In this document: positions 1-6,477 of the stretch, one piece after another | Position numbering within the stretch: position 1 is the stretch's first letter | Layout of the letters: every line of letters starts with the position of its first letter | From: Cohaesibacteraceae bacterium | GTDB lineage: Bacteria > Pseudomonadota > Alphaproteobacteria > Rhizobiales > Cohaesibacteraceae | DNA length: 6,477 nt | Direction of reading: 5' to 3' | NCBI GenBank assembly: GCA_016764535.1 | Contig: JAESRR010000249.1 | Location: 1 to 6,477, forward strand | Position numbers and translations under genes: made by a program | The notes under the pieces: generated by a model | Database searches by the model: none | What the model was told of the DNA's origin: nothing | The model's input: only the letters and a program-made list of their open reading frames with translations

Positions 1-1
1 C

Positions 2-754
2 CTGCTTACGCTTTTGGGAGCACCTGGCTGGTTTTTTCAGAAATTCGGCGTTGCCTACTGGCTGCAGAATTTGCTGATCACTTTGTTTTTTGCTGTAATG
101 CTCGGCGGAATATACTACCGAAAAATGCTTGTTTGCGTAAGTGACGTGATTGACGGGTTTTCCCGGCGTCTTGGAGAGATTGTCGCCTGGGCAGCAATCC
201 TGATGGTTGTTCAGCAAGTTATACTGGTCGCGATACAATATACTTTTAAAGTTTCAGAAATTTCGTTTGGACCGTTCGGAATTGTGTTTACACAATCAGT
301 GCAATGGTGGTCAGAAGAGCTGCGTTTGTATAACAGCCTGCTGATTGTCATGGGAGCCGGTTATACATTCGTTAAAGGCGGCCATGTCCGTGTTGACCTG
401 GTTTTTGCCAGTTTGCCCTACCGTGCCCGACGCGGCATCGACTTGTTTGGAACACTGATATTCCTGTTTCCCATGATGTTGACGATCTGGAAATTCGGAT
501 TTCTGTATGCCTATCGTTCGGTTGCCAGATTTAATTTCAAAACACTCGAATTCAAAGTGTGGAAGTTTGAACAATCTTTCAATCCTTCCGGATTCAACGA
601 GGTTTATCTCTTTAAACTCCTCATTCCGCTCCTTGCTGTTTTAATCATGATCCAGGGTGTTTCAGTGGCATATCGAGCCCTGCATGACATGCTGGAAGGT
701 GATCCCGAGGACGAACAGGAAGATCATGCAACTTTGAATGTTGCAACAAGTTAG
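2..754 (+). CDS. TRAP transporter small permease subunit (DctQ family), 5' end open at window edge
   Basis: This is the small integral membrane subunit of a tripartite ATP-independent periplasmic (TRAP) transporter. It pairs with the large permease in the inner membrane and helps import a substrate delivered by a periplasmic binding protein. Counting from the TTG at base 14 as residue 1, hydrophobic segments lie near residues 17-35, 56-76, 103-121, 143-163 and 197-220. Family hallmarks are WWSEELRLY (98-106) and GGHVRVD (122-128). The tail is acidic (GDPEDEQED). The frame stays open to base 2 with hydrophobic codons, so the true start is probably outside the window. In-frame alternatives at 14 (TTG), 98 (ATG) and 125 (ATG) lack a good ribosome binding site. 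Typical DctQ proteins are about 160-200 residues and begin near the segment at 125, so this one seems to carry an extra N-terminal membrane helix. It ends 16 bases before the large permease and is surely co-transcribed with it. Substrate unknown. Confidence 0.9.
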   Translation: MLTLLGAPGWFFQKFGVAYWLQNLLITLFFAVMLGGIYYRKMLVCVSDVIDGFSRRLGEIVAWAAILMVVQQVILVAIQYTFKVSEISFGPFGIVFTQSVQWWSEELRLYNSLLIVMGAGYTFVKGGHVRVDLVFASLPYRARRGIDLFGTLIFLFPMMLTIWKFGFLYAYRSVARFNFKTLEFKVWKFEQSFNPSGFNEVYLFKLLIPLLAVLIMIQGVSVAYRALHDMLEGDPEDEQEDHATLNVATS

Positions 755-758
755 ATGC

Positions 759-763
759 GAGGA
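759..763 (+). promoter_or_regulatory. Ribosome binding site of the TRAP large permease
   Basis: GAGGA sits 7 bases before the ATG at 771, inside the 16-base gap after the small permease stop. This fixes the large permease start at 771 and supports independent translation initiation within the operon. Confidence 0.75.
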
Positions 764-770
764 CGCGTAA

Positions 771-2804
771 ATGTTTGGACTTGAAGGCGTTGAGCTCGCG
801 CTCATTATCGTATTCGCTACATTATTGGCTGGCATCATGTCTGGCTATCCCGTTGCTTTCGCTTTGGGTGGCAGTGCTATACTTTCCTATATTCTGGTTT
901 CGGGTTTAAGCCAGTCCGGCGTTTTGTTGGACGGTAGCGGAGAGCCGTTAATCCAGAGTGTTCAACGGATGTTTGAACGCAATCCCGGACTGGTACCCAA
1001 CAGGATATTTGGTAATATTCTTGGCGGGCCGAGCGTTGATGTGTTGTTGGCTGTGCCATTATTTGTGTTCATGGGTATTGCCCTTGAACGCTCGCGGGTA
1101 GCAGAGGATTTGTTGACTACGATGGCCAAATTATTTGGCTCACTTCCTGGTGGTTTGGCGATTTCAGTTGTAATCGTGGGGGCACTTCTTGCCGCATCAA
1201 CAGGCATCGTTGGTGCCACTGTGGTTACAATGGGATTGCTCGCTCTACCGACTATGCTCAAGCGTGGCTATAGTCCCGAGCTGGCATGCGGTACCATCTG
1301 TGCGTCCGGTACGCTGGGTCAAATTATTCCGCCATCCATTGTGCTGGTTCTGCTGGGCCAGCAAGTTGGGGAAATTTATTCGGAGTATCATCCCGGAGAA
1401 GTGGTTTCAGTTGGAACCCTGTTCAAGGGTGCAATTCTGCCCGGTCTACTTCTGGTAAGCCTCTATATAACCTACATTTTGATTGTCGCCTTCATTTGGC
1501 CGGACAAAGCTCCGGCTATTCATGAGAAAGGCCGTCGCAACGAACATCTGGAAGCACATGGTGGCAGCTGGAGCCGTTACATGTCGTTTCTCCTGGGTGG
1601 GCCGTTATTTATGGCTGGATTGTGGATCGTATTCACAATGTACGGATTGTCCGGAACGCAACAGGCAATTCCTGGTCAGGAAGCATCTTTTGTCGCAGCG
1701 CCGATTAGTACGGGCAGTATGGCGTTATTCACCTTTGCAGGTATTTGCGCATTTCTGGCCTACGCACTGTTTCCGGCGGAAAAAAAGCCACCACTTATTT
1801 TTATCGTCACGGGCGCTGTATCATTTCTCTACATGGCAGCATTTCATGTTGATCCGTCCACTGCGCTGGACAAAATGGTGTTCCTGCAAGCAATTCCGAT
1901 TGTCCTCATTATTACCGGATTACGGGATATCGTGCCGTTACTGGCAAAAAACGAGATAATTCGGGTGGTTTTCCCACCGGTTGTTTTGATCCTTGCGGTA
2001 CTTGGTTCGATTTTGGGGGGCGTCACCAATCCTACTGCTGCGGCCGGTCTTGGCGCTGGCGGAGCAATAATGCTTGCAGCGTTGCGTTTGTCGGGAAAGG
2101 ATTTTGATACCAGATGGATAATCAGGGCCGGGATAGCGTTGATTGCTCTTGTGATTCTGGTTTCGATCTTTGATCTTCGCATTCAGATAACACAAAAGCC
2201 CTGGATTGAATGGGCCGCAGTATTTGCTGCCATAATAGCGTTTCACATTGCTGTTGGGGGAATGCTCTGGGCCAGCTGGATATTATATAAACGTGGGACG
2301 ATGAGTGAAATTGTTCGGACCACAACGATGATCACCTCCATGGTGTTCTTCATATTGATTGGCTCTCAATTGCTCAATCTAACTCTGAAGAGTTTTGGGG
2401 GAGATGAGTATATTCAGGACTTCCTGCTTTCGTTTGGCGATGGTGATCGAAAAACCGTTCTGATCGTTGTGTTGATCGTCATATTTTTGATGGGTTTTGT
2501 TCTTGATTTCCTCGAAATCATCTACATTGTTATTCCAATTGTCGGGCCGGTTTTGTTCTCGGGAGACCTTGATCCGGTTTGGGTAACAATATTGATTGCG
2601 GTTAATTTGCAAACCTCGTTTTTGACGCCGCCATTCGGATTTGCACTGTTCTATCTCCGGGGGGTTGCGCCAAAGTCGGTCAGAACCATTCAAATTTACA
2701 AAGGAGTACTTCCCTTTGTTTTAATTCAGATTCTCGCCATGGTCATTCTGTGGAACTTTGAATCGATATCTACATTTCTGCCGGAACTTCTCCCTCCCGG
2801 CTAA
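771..2804 (+). CDS. TRAP transporter large permease subunit, extended form (DctM/FcbT3 family)
   Basis: This is the large membrane subunit of the TRAP transporter, forming the substrate translocation path driven by an ion gradient. Hallmarks of the N-terminal half are GYPVAFALGG (25-34), VPLFVFMG (95-102), a glycine/alanine-rich stretch with ASTGIVGATVVTMG (142-155), and ASGTLGQIIPPSIVLVLLGQ (178-197). Hallmarks of the C-terminal half are NPTAAAGLGAGGA (420-432), FVLDFLEIIYIVIPI (576-590) and QTSFLTPPFGFALFYLRG (614-631). At 677 residues it is much longer than the usual 425 or so. The surplus is hydrophobic material between the two halves (about 270-400) and around 445-500, so extra membrane helices are inserted. 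Long versions are known in the mannitol/chloroaromatic (FcbT3-like) branch of the family, but the substrate cannot be read from this sequence. The start is set by GAGGA 7 bases upstream. It follows the small permease by 16 bases and is followed by a strong terminator, so it is the last gene of its operon. Confidence 0.95.
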   Translation: MFGLEGVELALIIVFATLLAGIMSGYPVAFALGGSAILSYILVSGLSQSGVLLDGSGEPLIQSVQRMFERNPGLVPNRIFGNILGGPSVDVLLAVPLFVFMGIALERSRVAEDLLTTMAKLFGSLPGGLAISVVIVGALLAASTGIVGATVVTMGLLALPTMLKRGYSPELACGTICASGTLGQIIPPSIVLVLLGQQVGEIYSEYHPGEVVSVGTLFKGAILPGLLLVSLYITYILIVAFIWPDKAPAIHEKGRRNEHLEAHGGSWSRYMSFLLGGPLFMAGLWIVFTMYGLSGTQQAIPGQEASFVAAPISTGSMALFTFAGICAFLAYALFPAEKKPPLIFIVTGAVSFLYMAAFHVDPSTALDKMVFLQAIPIVLIITGLRDIVPLLAKNEIIRVVFPPVVLILAVLGSILGGVTNPTAAAGLGAGGAIMLAALRLSGKDFDTRWIIRAGIALIALVILVSIFDLRIQITQKPWIEWAAVFAAIIAFHIAVGGMLWASWILYKRGTMSEIVRTTTMITSMVFFILIGSQLLNLTLKSFGGDEYIQDFLLSFGDGDRKTVLIVVLIVIFLMGFVLDFLEIIYIVIPIVGPVLFSGDLDPVWVTILIAVNLQTSFLTPPFGFALFYLRGVAPKSVRTIQIYKGVLPFVLIQILAMVILWNFESISTFLPELLPPG

Positions 2805-2817
2805 ATTCTTTAAATCA

Positions 2818-2847
2818 AACGGGGCGCTTCATCGGTGCCCCGTTTTT
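2818..2847 (+). terminator. Rho-independent terminator of the TRAP operon
   Basis: The left arm AACGGGGCGC (2818-2827) pairs with the right arm GTGCCCCGTT (2835-2844) as ten base pairs including one G-U wobble, around the loop TTCATCG. A run of five T (2843-2847), whose first two bases also close the stem, follows. It begins 14 bases after the large permease stop. The GC-rich stem plus T run is a textbook intrinsic terminator and separates the transporter from the oxidoreductase gene downstream. Confidence 0.92.
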
Positions 2848-2860
2848 GTCTGATATCAAA

Positions 2861-2889
2861 TTGCCCCTGTTTTCCATCCGGAAAATTAT
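2861..2889 (+). promoter_or_regulatory. Weak sigma70-like promoter candidate for the oxidoreductase gene
   Basis: TTGCCC (2861-2866) and AATTAT (2884-2889) are separated by 17 bases, each matching the -35 and -10 consensus at four of six positions. The pair lies just after the terminator and would give a leader of roughly 170 bases. A promoter is needed somewhere between 2848 and 3058 if the terminator works, but these boxes are not strong enough to be certain. Another -10-like box, TATTCT at 3014-3019, has no good -35 partner. Confidence 0.25.
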
Positions 2890-2909
2890 GTTTTAACGAT
2901 TCGATAACC

Positions 2910-2928
2910 GGCGATCACCCAAATCGCC
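2910..2928. repeat. Inverted repeat, possible operator or hairpin in the leader
   Basis: GGCGAT (2910-2915) and ATCGCC (2923-2928) form a perfect six-base inverted repeat with a seven-base spacer. It lies downstream of the promoter candidate, where a regulator binding site would be plausible. A match this short can occur by chance, and no regulator gene is visible in the window. Confidence 0.3.
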
Positions 2929-2947
2929 TCATGACCTGACACCAATT

Positions 2948-2959
2948 TGGCATTTGCCA
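2948..2959. repeat. Short inverted repeat TGGCA-TT-TGCCA, possible operator
   Basis: Two perfect five-base arms around two T form a compact dyad of the kind bound by dimeric regulators. It lies 110 bases before the oxidoreductase start, after the dyad at 2910-2928. No regulator family can be assigned from the sequence alone. Confidence 0.28.
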
Positions 2960-3058
2960 GGCCCTTCTCCAAAACTGGCTATTGTTTTTGGATGAATTTG
3001 TTCCGGGATCGCCTATTCTGAAATTTCGGCTTGCGATGTTTTTGGGAAGCAGGTCGGT

Positions 3059-3063
3059 GGAGG
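3059..3063 (+). promoter_or_regulatory. Ribosome binding site that decides the oxidoreductase start
   Basis: GGAGG is placed five bases before the ATG at 3069. The same frame has another ATG at 3036 and is open back to the TGA at 2937-2939, but the 3036 codon is preceded by TCGGCTTGCG, which has no Shine-Dalgarno match. The 3069 start is therefore preferred. Confidence 0.75.
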
Positions 3064-3068
3064 ACCAA

Positions 3069-6000
3069 ATGACACTGCTTGATGTTTCGCTTGCCGATAA
3101 ATATGACCTTGAGAATGACAGGATTTTTGTGTCGGGAACTCAGGCGCTTGTTCGTTTGGTGCTTATGCAAAAAAACAGGGATCGTTTGGCCGGGCTAAAT
3201 ACCGGCGGCTATATAAGTGGTTATCGTGGTTCACCTCTTGGCGGACTTGACCAACAATTTGAGCGCGCCCGTGATTTGCTTGAGCCACAGGATATCAAAT
3301 TTCGTAGCGGTTTGAACGAAGATCTGGCTGCGACTGCCATTTGGGGAACACAACAGGCCGAATTACGCGGGGACGGTCGTCTCGATGGGGTCTTTGGTAT
3401 CTGGTATGGCAAAGGTCCGGGAGTGGACCGTGCCGGAGATGTGTTCCGGCATGCCAACCTGGCAGGCACATCCAGATATGGAGGTGTGCTTGCATTGATG
3501 GGCGATGACCATACTTGCGAAAGTTCCACCACAGCCCATTCGTCTGAATACGCGATGATGGATGCTTCCATCCCGATTTTTAATCCTGCAGGTGTACAGG
3601 ACTATCTGGAATTTGGTTTGATGGGTTGGGCACTCTCCCGTTATTCAGGTCTTTGGGTAGGGATGAAATGTGTGAAAGAGACCGTTGAATCAACGGCCTC
3701 GGTGATCACCGACCTTAATACATTTGATATTCGCATCCCGACAGATTTTGTTCTTCCCGACGTTGGCCTTAACATTCATCGTTTTCTTCATCCTGTTGAA
3801 CAGGAGGCACTTCTCTATGATTTCAAAGTGCCCGCAGCGCAATCGTTTCTGGAATTAAATAGCCTTGATCGGATTGTCTATTCCGGAGGGAATTCTGCCC
3901 GACTTGGAATAATTGCGGCTGGAAAATCCTATCTTGATGTCCTTGAAGCGTTTGAAAACCTTGGCATTGATGCGCGAAAAGCCAATCAGCTGGGCATTCG
4001 ATTGTACAAACTGGCGTGTACCTGGCCAATTGAGCAGACTGGTTTGCGGAATTTTGCGCAGGGTCTTGAAACGATCATCGTTGTTGAGGAAAAACGCAGT
4101 TTTATCGAAACCCAGATACGTAACGTTTTGTATGGAACAGTGGATGCCCCGATCATAGTCGGAAAGGTTGACGAAAAAAACGCACAACTGTTTCAGGCAA
4201 AAGGTGCCCTGGATATCAATCAGATTGCACTTGGAATCGGCGAGCGGGTAATCCAATTTGCAAATGACGAAAGTGTAACCCGTCGCATTGATCGTATTCG
4301 GCAGGCACAGGGAATTCTTGCGTCCATGAAGGATCCAATCAAGCGCGTGCCTTATTTCTGCGCCGGATGTCCGCACAACACCTCAACCAAAGTCCCTGAC
4401 GGGCATCGTGCCTATGCCGGAATTGGGTGCCATTTTATGGCACTGGGAATGGATCGTAATACAGAAGGTTTCACGCACATGGGAGGAGAAGGTGCAAACT
4501 GGATCGGCGAAAGCTGTTTTTCCAGCCTTGATCATGTGTTTCAGAATTTGGGAGACGGCACCTACAATCACTCTGGCTATCTGGCGATAAGGGCTGCATC
4601 TGCATCCGGAGTGAATATTACCTACAAAATACTGTTTAACGATGCTGTCGCAATGACAGGTGGCCAAAAGAATGATGGTGACCTGACAGTGGACGCAATA
4701 GCGCGACAGGTCGCTGCAGAAGGCGCGTTGCGCATCGTCATTGTGACAGACGAACCTGACAAATATGATGCCGATACACTCTGGCCAGCACATACAAATA
4801 TTTATCATCGTAAGGAACTCGATAAAATCCAAAGGGAGCTGGCCACTGTTAAAGGGCTTAGCGTTCTGATCTATGATCAGACCTGTGCAGCTGAAAAACG
4901 CAGGCGCCGCAAACGGGGATTGTTTCCAGATCCAGATAAACGTATTTTCATCAACAGCGCCGTTTGTGAAGGCTGCGGTGATTGCGGGGTTCAATCCAAT
5001 TGTGTGGCGATTGTCCCAAAGGAAACGGCTTTTGGCCGCAAGAGGATGATCGATCAGTCTTCTTGTAACAAGGATTTTTCGTGCATTGACGGGTTTTGTC
5101 CCTCGTTTGTTACTGTCCATGGAGCGAAGCTCCGAAAAGGTACCTCCAGGCAATTGCCAGAAGCAAGCCTGAGTGAAATTCCCGTTCCTGATTTACCGGA
5201 ATTGTCTGGTTCATTCGGCATCATCGTCACCGGTATAGGTGGGACCGGAGTTGTCACCATTGGTGCGATTATCGGAATGGCGGCGCATCTGGAAGGCAAG
5301 GGTTGCGGAGTCATTGATATGGCCGGTCTTGCGCAAAAAGGTGGTGCGGTGACCAGTCATCTGCGTCTCGCTGCAAATCCTGGAGATATTCACGCAATTC
5401 GCATTCCGGCAGGCGGAGCAGATCTGGTTCTGGGTTGTGACATGGTGGTCGCGGCATCTTCTGCGGTAATGGCTTCTATCGATCCCGGGCGTACCAAGGT
5501 GATTGTCAATTTGCATGAAACAATGACCGGGGCATTTGCTCAAAACGCCGATTTTTCTATGCCCGTGAGCCGGATGATCAGCAGTTTTGAGGAGCGGGTT
5601 CACAAGGCTGATCTGACATTGCTACACGCCCAGAAACTTGCCCAGGGATTGTTTGGAGATACGGTCGCAACTAATATGTTTATGCTCGGTATTGCCTGGC
5701 AAAAGGGCGGTCTTCCCTTGTCACAGGAGGCATTGTTTAAAGCTATTGAACTGAATGGAGTCGCTGTCGAGTTCAACAAGCGTGCTTTTGCGTGGGGGAG
5801 AATGGCGGCGCATGACCAGAGTAAAGTCGAAGAGCTGATTGAATTGCCCGTCAACAGCAGCGCAGCGATCACTGGAGATGATTTACTTGCTTTGCATGTC
5901 AAGCAACTCACAGCGTATCAGGACCGGGATTACGCGGCAATATATTTGAACTTGATTGCGCAGATAGCAACTTCTGAAAAAGCCCTGGGCAAACGGGACA

Positions 6001-6477
6001 GAAACCTCGAAATGGCGGCTGCCCGGGCATTGTTCAAATTGATGATGATCAAGGATGAATACGAGGTCGGTCGGCTGTATTCAGATCCGGATTTTTTGAA
6101 ACAGCTCGGCGAAACTTTTTCCAGCTGGGACAGTCTGGAATTTCATCTCGCACCGCCTGTACTTAGCAGAATTGACAAAAAAACGGGTAGGCCTGACAAG
6201 ATTCAGGTGGGCCAATGGGTACGTTTCTTCTTTGGTGTTTTGGCTAGATTAAGAAAAATTCGCGGCACAGTTATTGATGTCTTTGGGTACAGTGAGGAGC
6301 GAAAATCAGAAAGAAATTTGCGGGATAATTTCTACAAGGTTTTGCAATTGGTAGCACTAAATTTAAAGCACGAGAATTTTTCGGTTGCATTGGGGATTTT
6401 TGAGCTACCATTGCGGGTGCGTGGGTTTGGGCCTGTTAAGAAAAAATCAATGCAGGTTTACGAAAACGAACACAAAC
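3069..6477 (+). CDS. Fused indolepyruvate:ferredoxin oxidoreductase family protein (IorA-IorB-DUF6537 type), 3' end cut by window
   Basis: This cytoplasmic TPP and iron-sulfur enzyme is predicted to oxidatively decarboxylate an aryl- or branched-chain 2-oxo acid, such as indolepyruvate, with CoA, giving acyl-CoA, CO2 and reduced ferredoxin. The frame runs 1136 codons without a stop. Residues about 20-240 are the pyrimidine-binding domain, with GYRGSPLGG (51-59), NEDLAATA (83-90, with the likely TPP-activating E84), KGPGVDRAGD (115-124) and GDDHTCESS (145-153). A transketolase-C-like domain lies near 275-400. The TPP domain has CAGCPHN (431-437), GDGTYNHSG (495-503) and the metal-binding-type NDA (524-526). 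Cysteines at 633, 636, 639, 645, 666, 672 and 677 form the iron-sulfur segment. The IorB-like gamma domain starts near 717 with TGIGGTGVV (721-729) and AQKGGAV (755-761). From about 900 a DUF6537-type domain includes FGVLARLRKIRGT and RGFGPVK. Probably only 10-40 residues are missing. The start at 3069 rests on GGAGG. The gene stands behind a terminator, so it is a separate unit from the TRAP genes. The exact 2-oxo acid is not determined. Confidence 0.95.
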   Translation, partial: MTLLDVSLADKYDLENDRIFVSGTQALVRLVLMQKNRDRLAGLNTGGYISGYRGSPLGGLDQQFERARDLLEPQDIKFRSGLNEDLAATAIWGTQQAELRGDGRLDGVFGIWYGKGPGVDRAGDVFRHANLAGTSRYGGVLALMGDDHTCESSTTAHSSEYAMMDASIPIFNPAGVQDYLEFGLMGWALSRYSGLWVGMKCVKETVESTASVITDLNTFDIRIPTDFVLPDVGLNIHRFLHPVEQEALLYDFKVPAAQSFLELNSLDRIVYSGGNSARLGIIAAGKSYLDVLEAFENLGIDARKANQLGIRLYKLACTWPIEQTGLRNFAQGLETIIVVEEKRSFIETQIRNVLYGTVDAPIIVGKVDEKNAQLFQAKGALDINQIALGIGERVIQFANDESVTRRIDRIRQAQGILASMKDPIKRVPYFCAGCPHNTSTKVPDGHRAYAGIGCHFMALGMDRNTEGFTHMGGEGANWIGESCFSSLDHVFQNLGDGTYNHSGYLAIRAASASGVNITYKILFNDAVAMTGGQKNDGDLTVDAIARQVAAEGALRIVIVTDEPDKYDADTLWPAHTNIYHRKELDKIQRELATVKGLSVLIYDQTCAAEKRRRRKRGLFPDPDKRIFINSAVCEGCGDCGVQSNCVAIVPKETAFGRKRMIDQSSCNKDFSCIDGFCPSFVTVHGAKLRKGTSRQLPEASLSEIPVPDLPELSGSFGIIVTGIGGTGVVTIGAIIGMAAHLEGKGCGVIDMAGLAQKGGAVTSHLRLAANPGDIHAIRIPAGGADLVLGCDMVVAASSAVMASIDPGRTKVIVNLHETMTGAFAQNADFSMPVSRMISSFEERVHKADLTLLHAQKLAQGLFGDTVATNMFMLGIAWQKGGLPLSQEALFKAIELNGVAVEFNKRAFAWGRMAAHDQSKVEELIELPVNSSAAITGDDLLALHVKQLTAYQDRDYAAIYLNLIAQIATSEKALGKRDRNLEMAAARALFKLMMIKDEYEVGRLYSDPDFLKQLGETFSSWDSLEFHLAPPVLSRIDKKTGRPDKIQVGQWVRFFFGVLARLRKIRGTVIDVFGYSEERKSERNLRDNFYKVLQLVALNLKHENFSVALGIFELPLRVRGFGPVKKKSMQVYENEHK

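Noticed and set aside
1483..1959. A 158-codon open frame on the plus strand in another register
   Set aside because: It overlaps the large permease in an alternative frame. The permease frame holds clear membrane segments and continues into conserved motifs, while this one gives a scrambled cysteine- and arginine-rich product.
2992..3021. A nine-codon frame (MNLFRDRLF) in the leader, a possible leader peptide
   Set aside because: It has no good ribosome binding site, no run of regulatory codons and no attenuator-like paired hairpins after it. A frame this short is expected by chance.
2979..3170. A 63-codon minus-strand frame overlapping the intergenic region and the start of the oxidoreductase
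   Set aside because: Its product is basic and low in complexity, it overlaps the real gene start, and nothing about it resembles a known small protein.
3855..4376. A 173-codon open frame on the minus strand
   Set aside because: It is antisense to the conserved oxidoreductase coding sequence and its translation shows no recognisable motif or family pattern.
4383..5153. A 256-codon open frame on the minus strand
   Set aside because: It lies wholly antisense to the TPP and iron-sulfur region of the oxidoreductase, whose motifs are unmistakable. The minus-strand protein shows no recognisable family pattern.
6240..6477. Slightly AT-richer final segment, considered as a possible foreign insertion or frame decay
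   Set aside because: The frame stays intact and matches the expected C-terminal pattern of fused family members (FGVLARLRKIRGT, RGFGPVK). The base shift is mild and needs no special explanation.

Overview
The window is ordinary bacterial DNA of moderate GC (just under half by eye). The protein families and codon choice suggest a proteobacterium. A marine or aquatic alphaproteobacterium is my best guess, because large fused indolepyruvate:ferredoxin oxidoreductases and extended TRAP permeases are common there; no feature settles the taxonomy. All three real genes lie on the plus strand. Coding covers about 95% of the window, and I see no RNA genes, mobile elements, CRISPR arrays or long repeats.

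Region 1 (2-2804) is the downstream part of a TRAP transporter operon. The small permease (DctQ type) comes first and is open to the left edge. A 16-base gap with a good ribosome binding site follows, then an unusually long large permease (DctM/FcbT3 type, 677 residues). The solute-binding protein (DctP type) is not in the window and probably lies further upstream. A strong intrinsic terminator just after the large permease (2818-2847) closes this transcription unit.

Region 2 (2805-3068) is a 264-base intergenic stretch. It holds the terminator, a weak promoter-like pair and two short inverted repeats that could be regulatory, and it ends in a GGAGG ribosome binding site.

Region 3 (3069 to the right edge) is one very long reading frame, 1136 complete codons with no stop before the edge. 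It encodes a single-chain indolepyruvate:ferredoxin oxidoreductase family protein. The order is an IorA-like half with pyrimidine-binding and thiamine diphosphate (TPP) domains, a cysteine-rich iron-sulfur segment, an IorB-like gamma domain, and a C-terminal DUF6537-type domain. Comparison with remembered family members suggests only about 10-40 residues are missing.

Functionally, the TRAP system would take up an organic acid using an ion gradient. The oxidoreductase would oxidatively decarboxylate an aryl- or branched-chain 2-oxo acid to the acyl-CoA, passing electrons to ferredoxin. The two may serve one catabolic theme, but the terminator shows they are separately transcribed, so the link rests on proximity only. 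I found no convincing novel system here; the points worth a second look are the enlarged permeases, the fused enzyme's cysteine arrangement and the regulatory candidates between the units.
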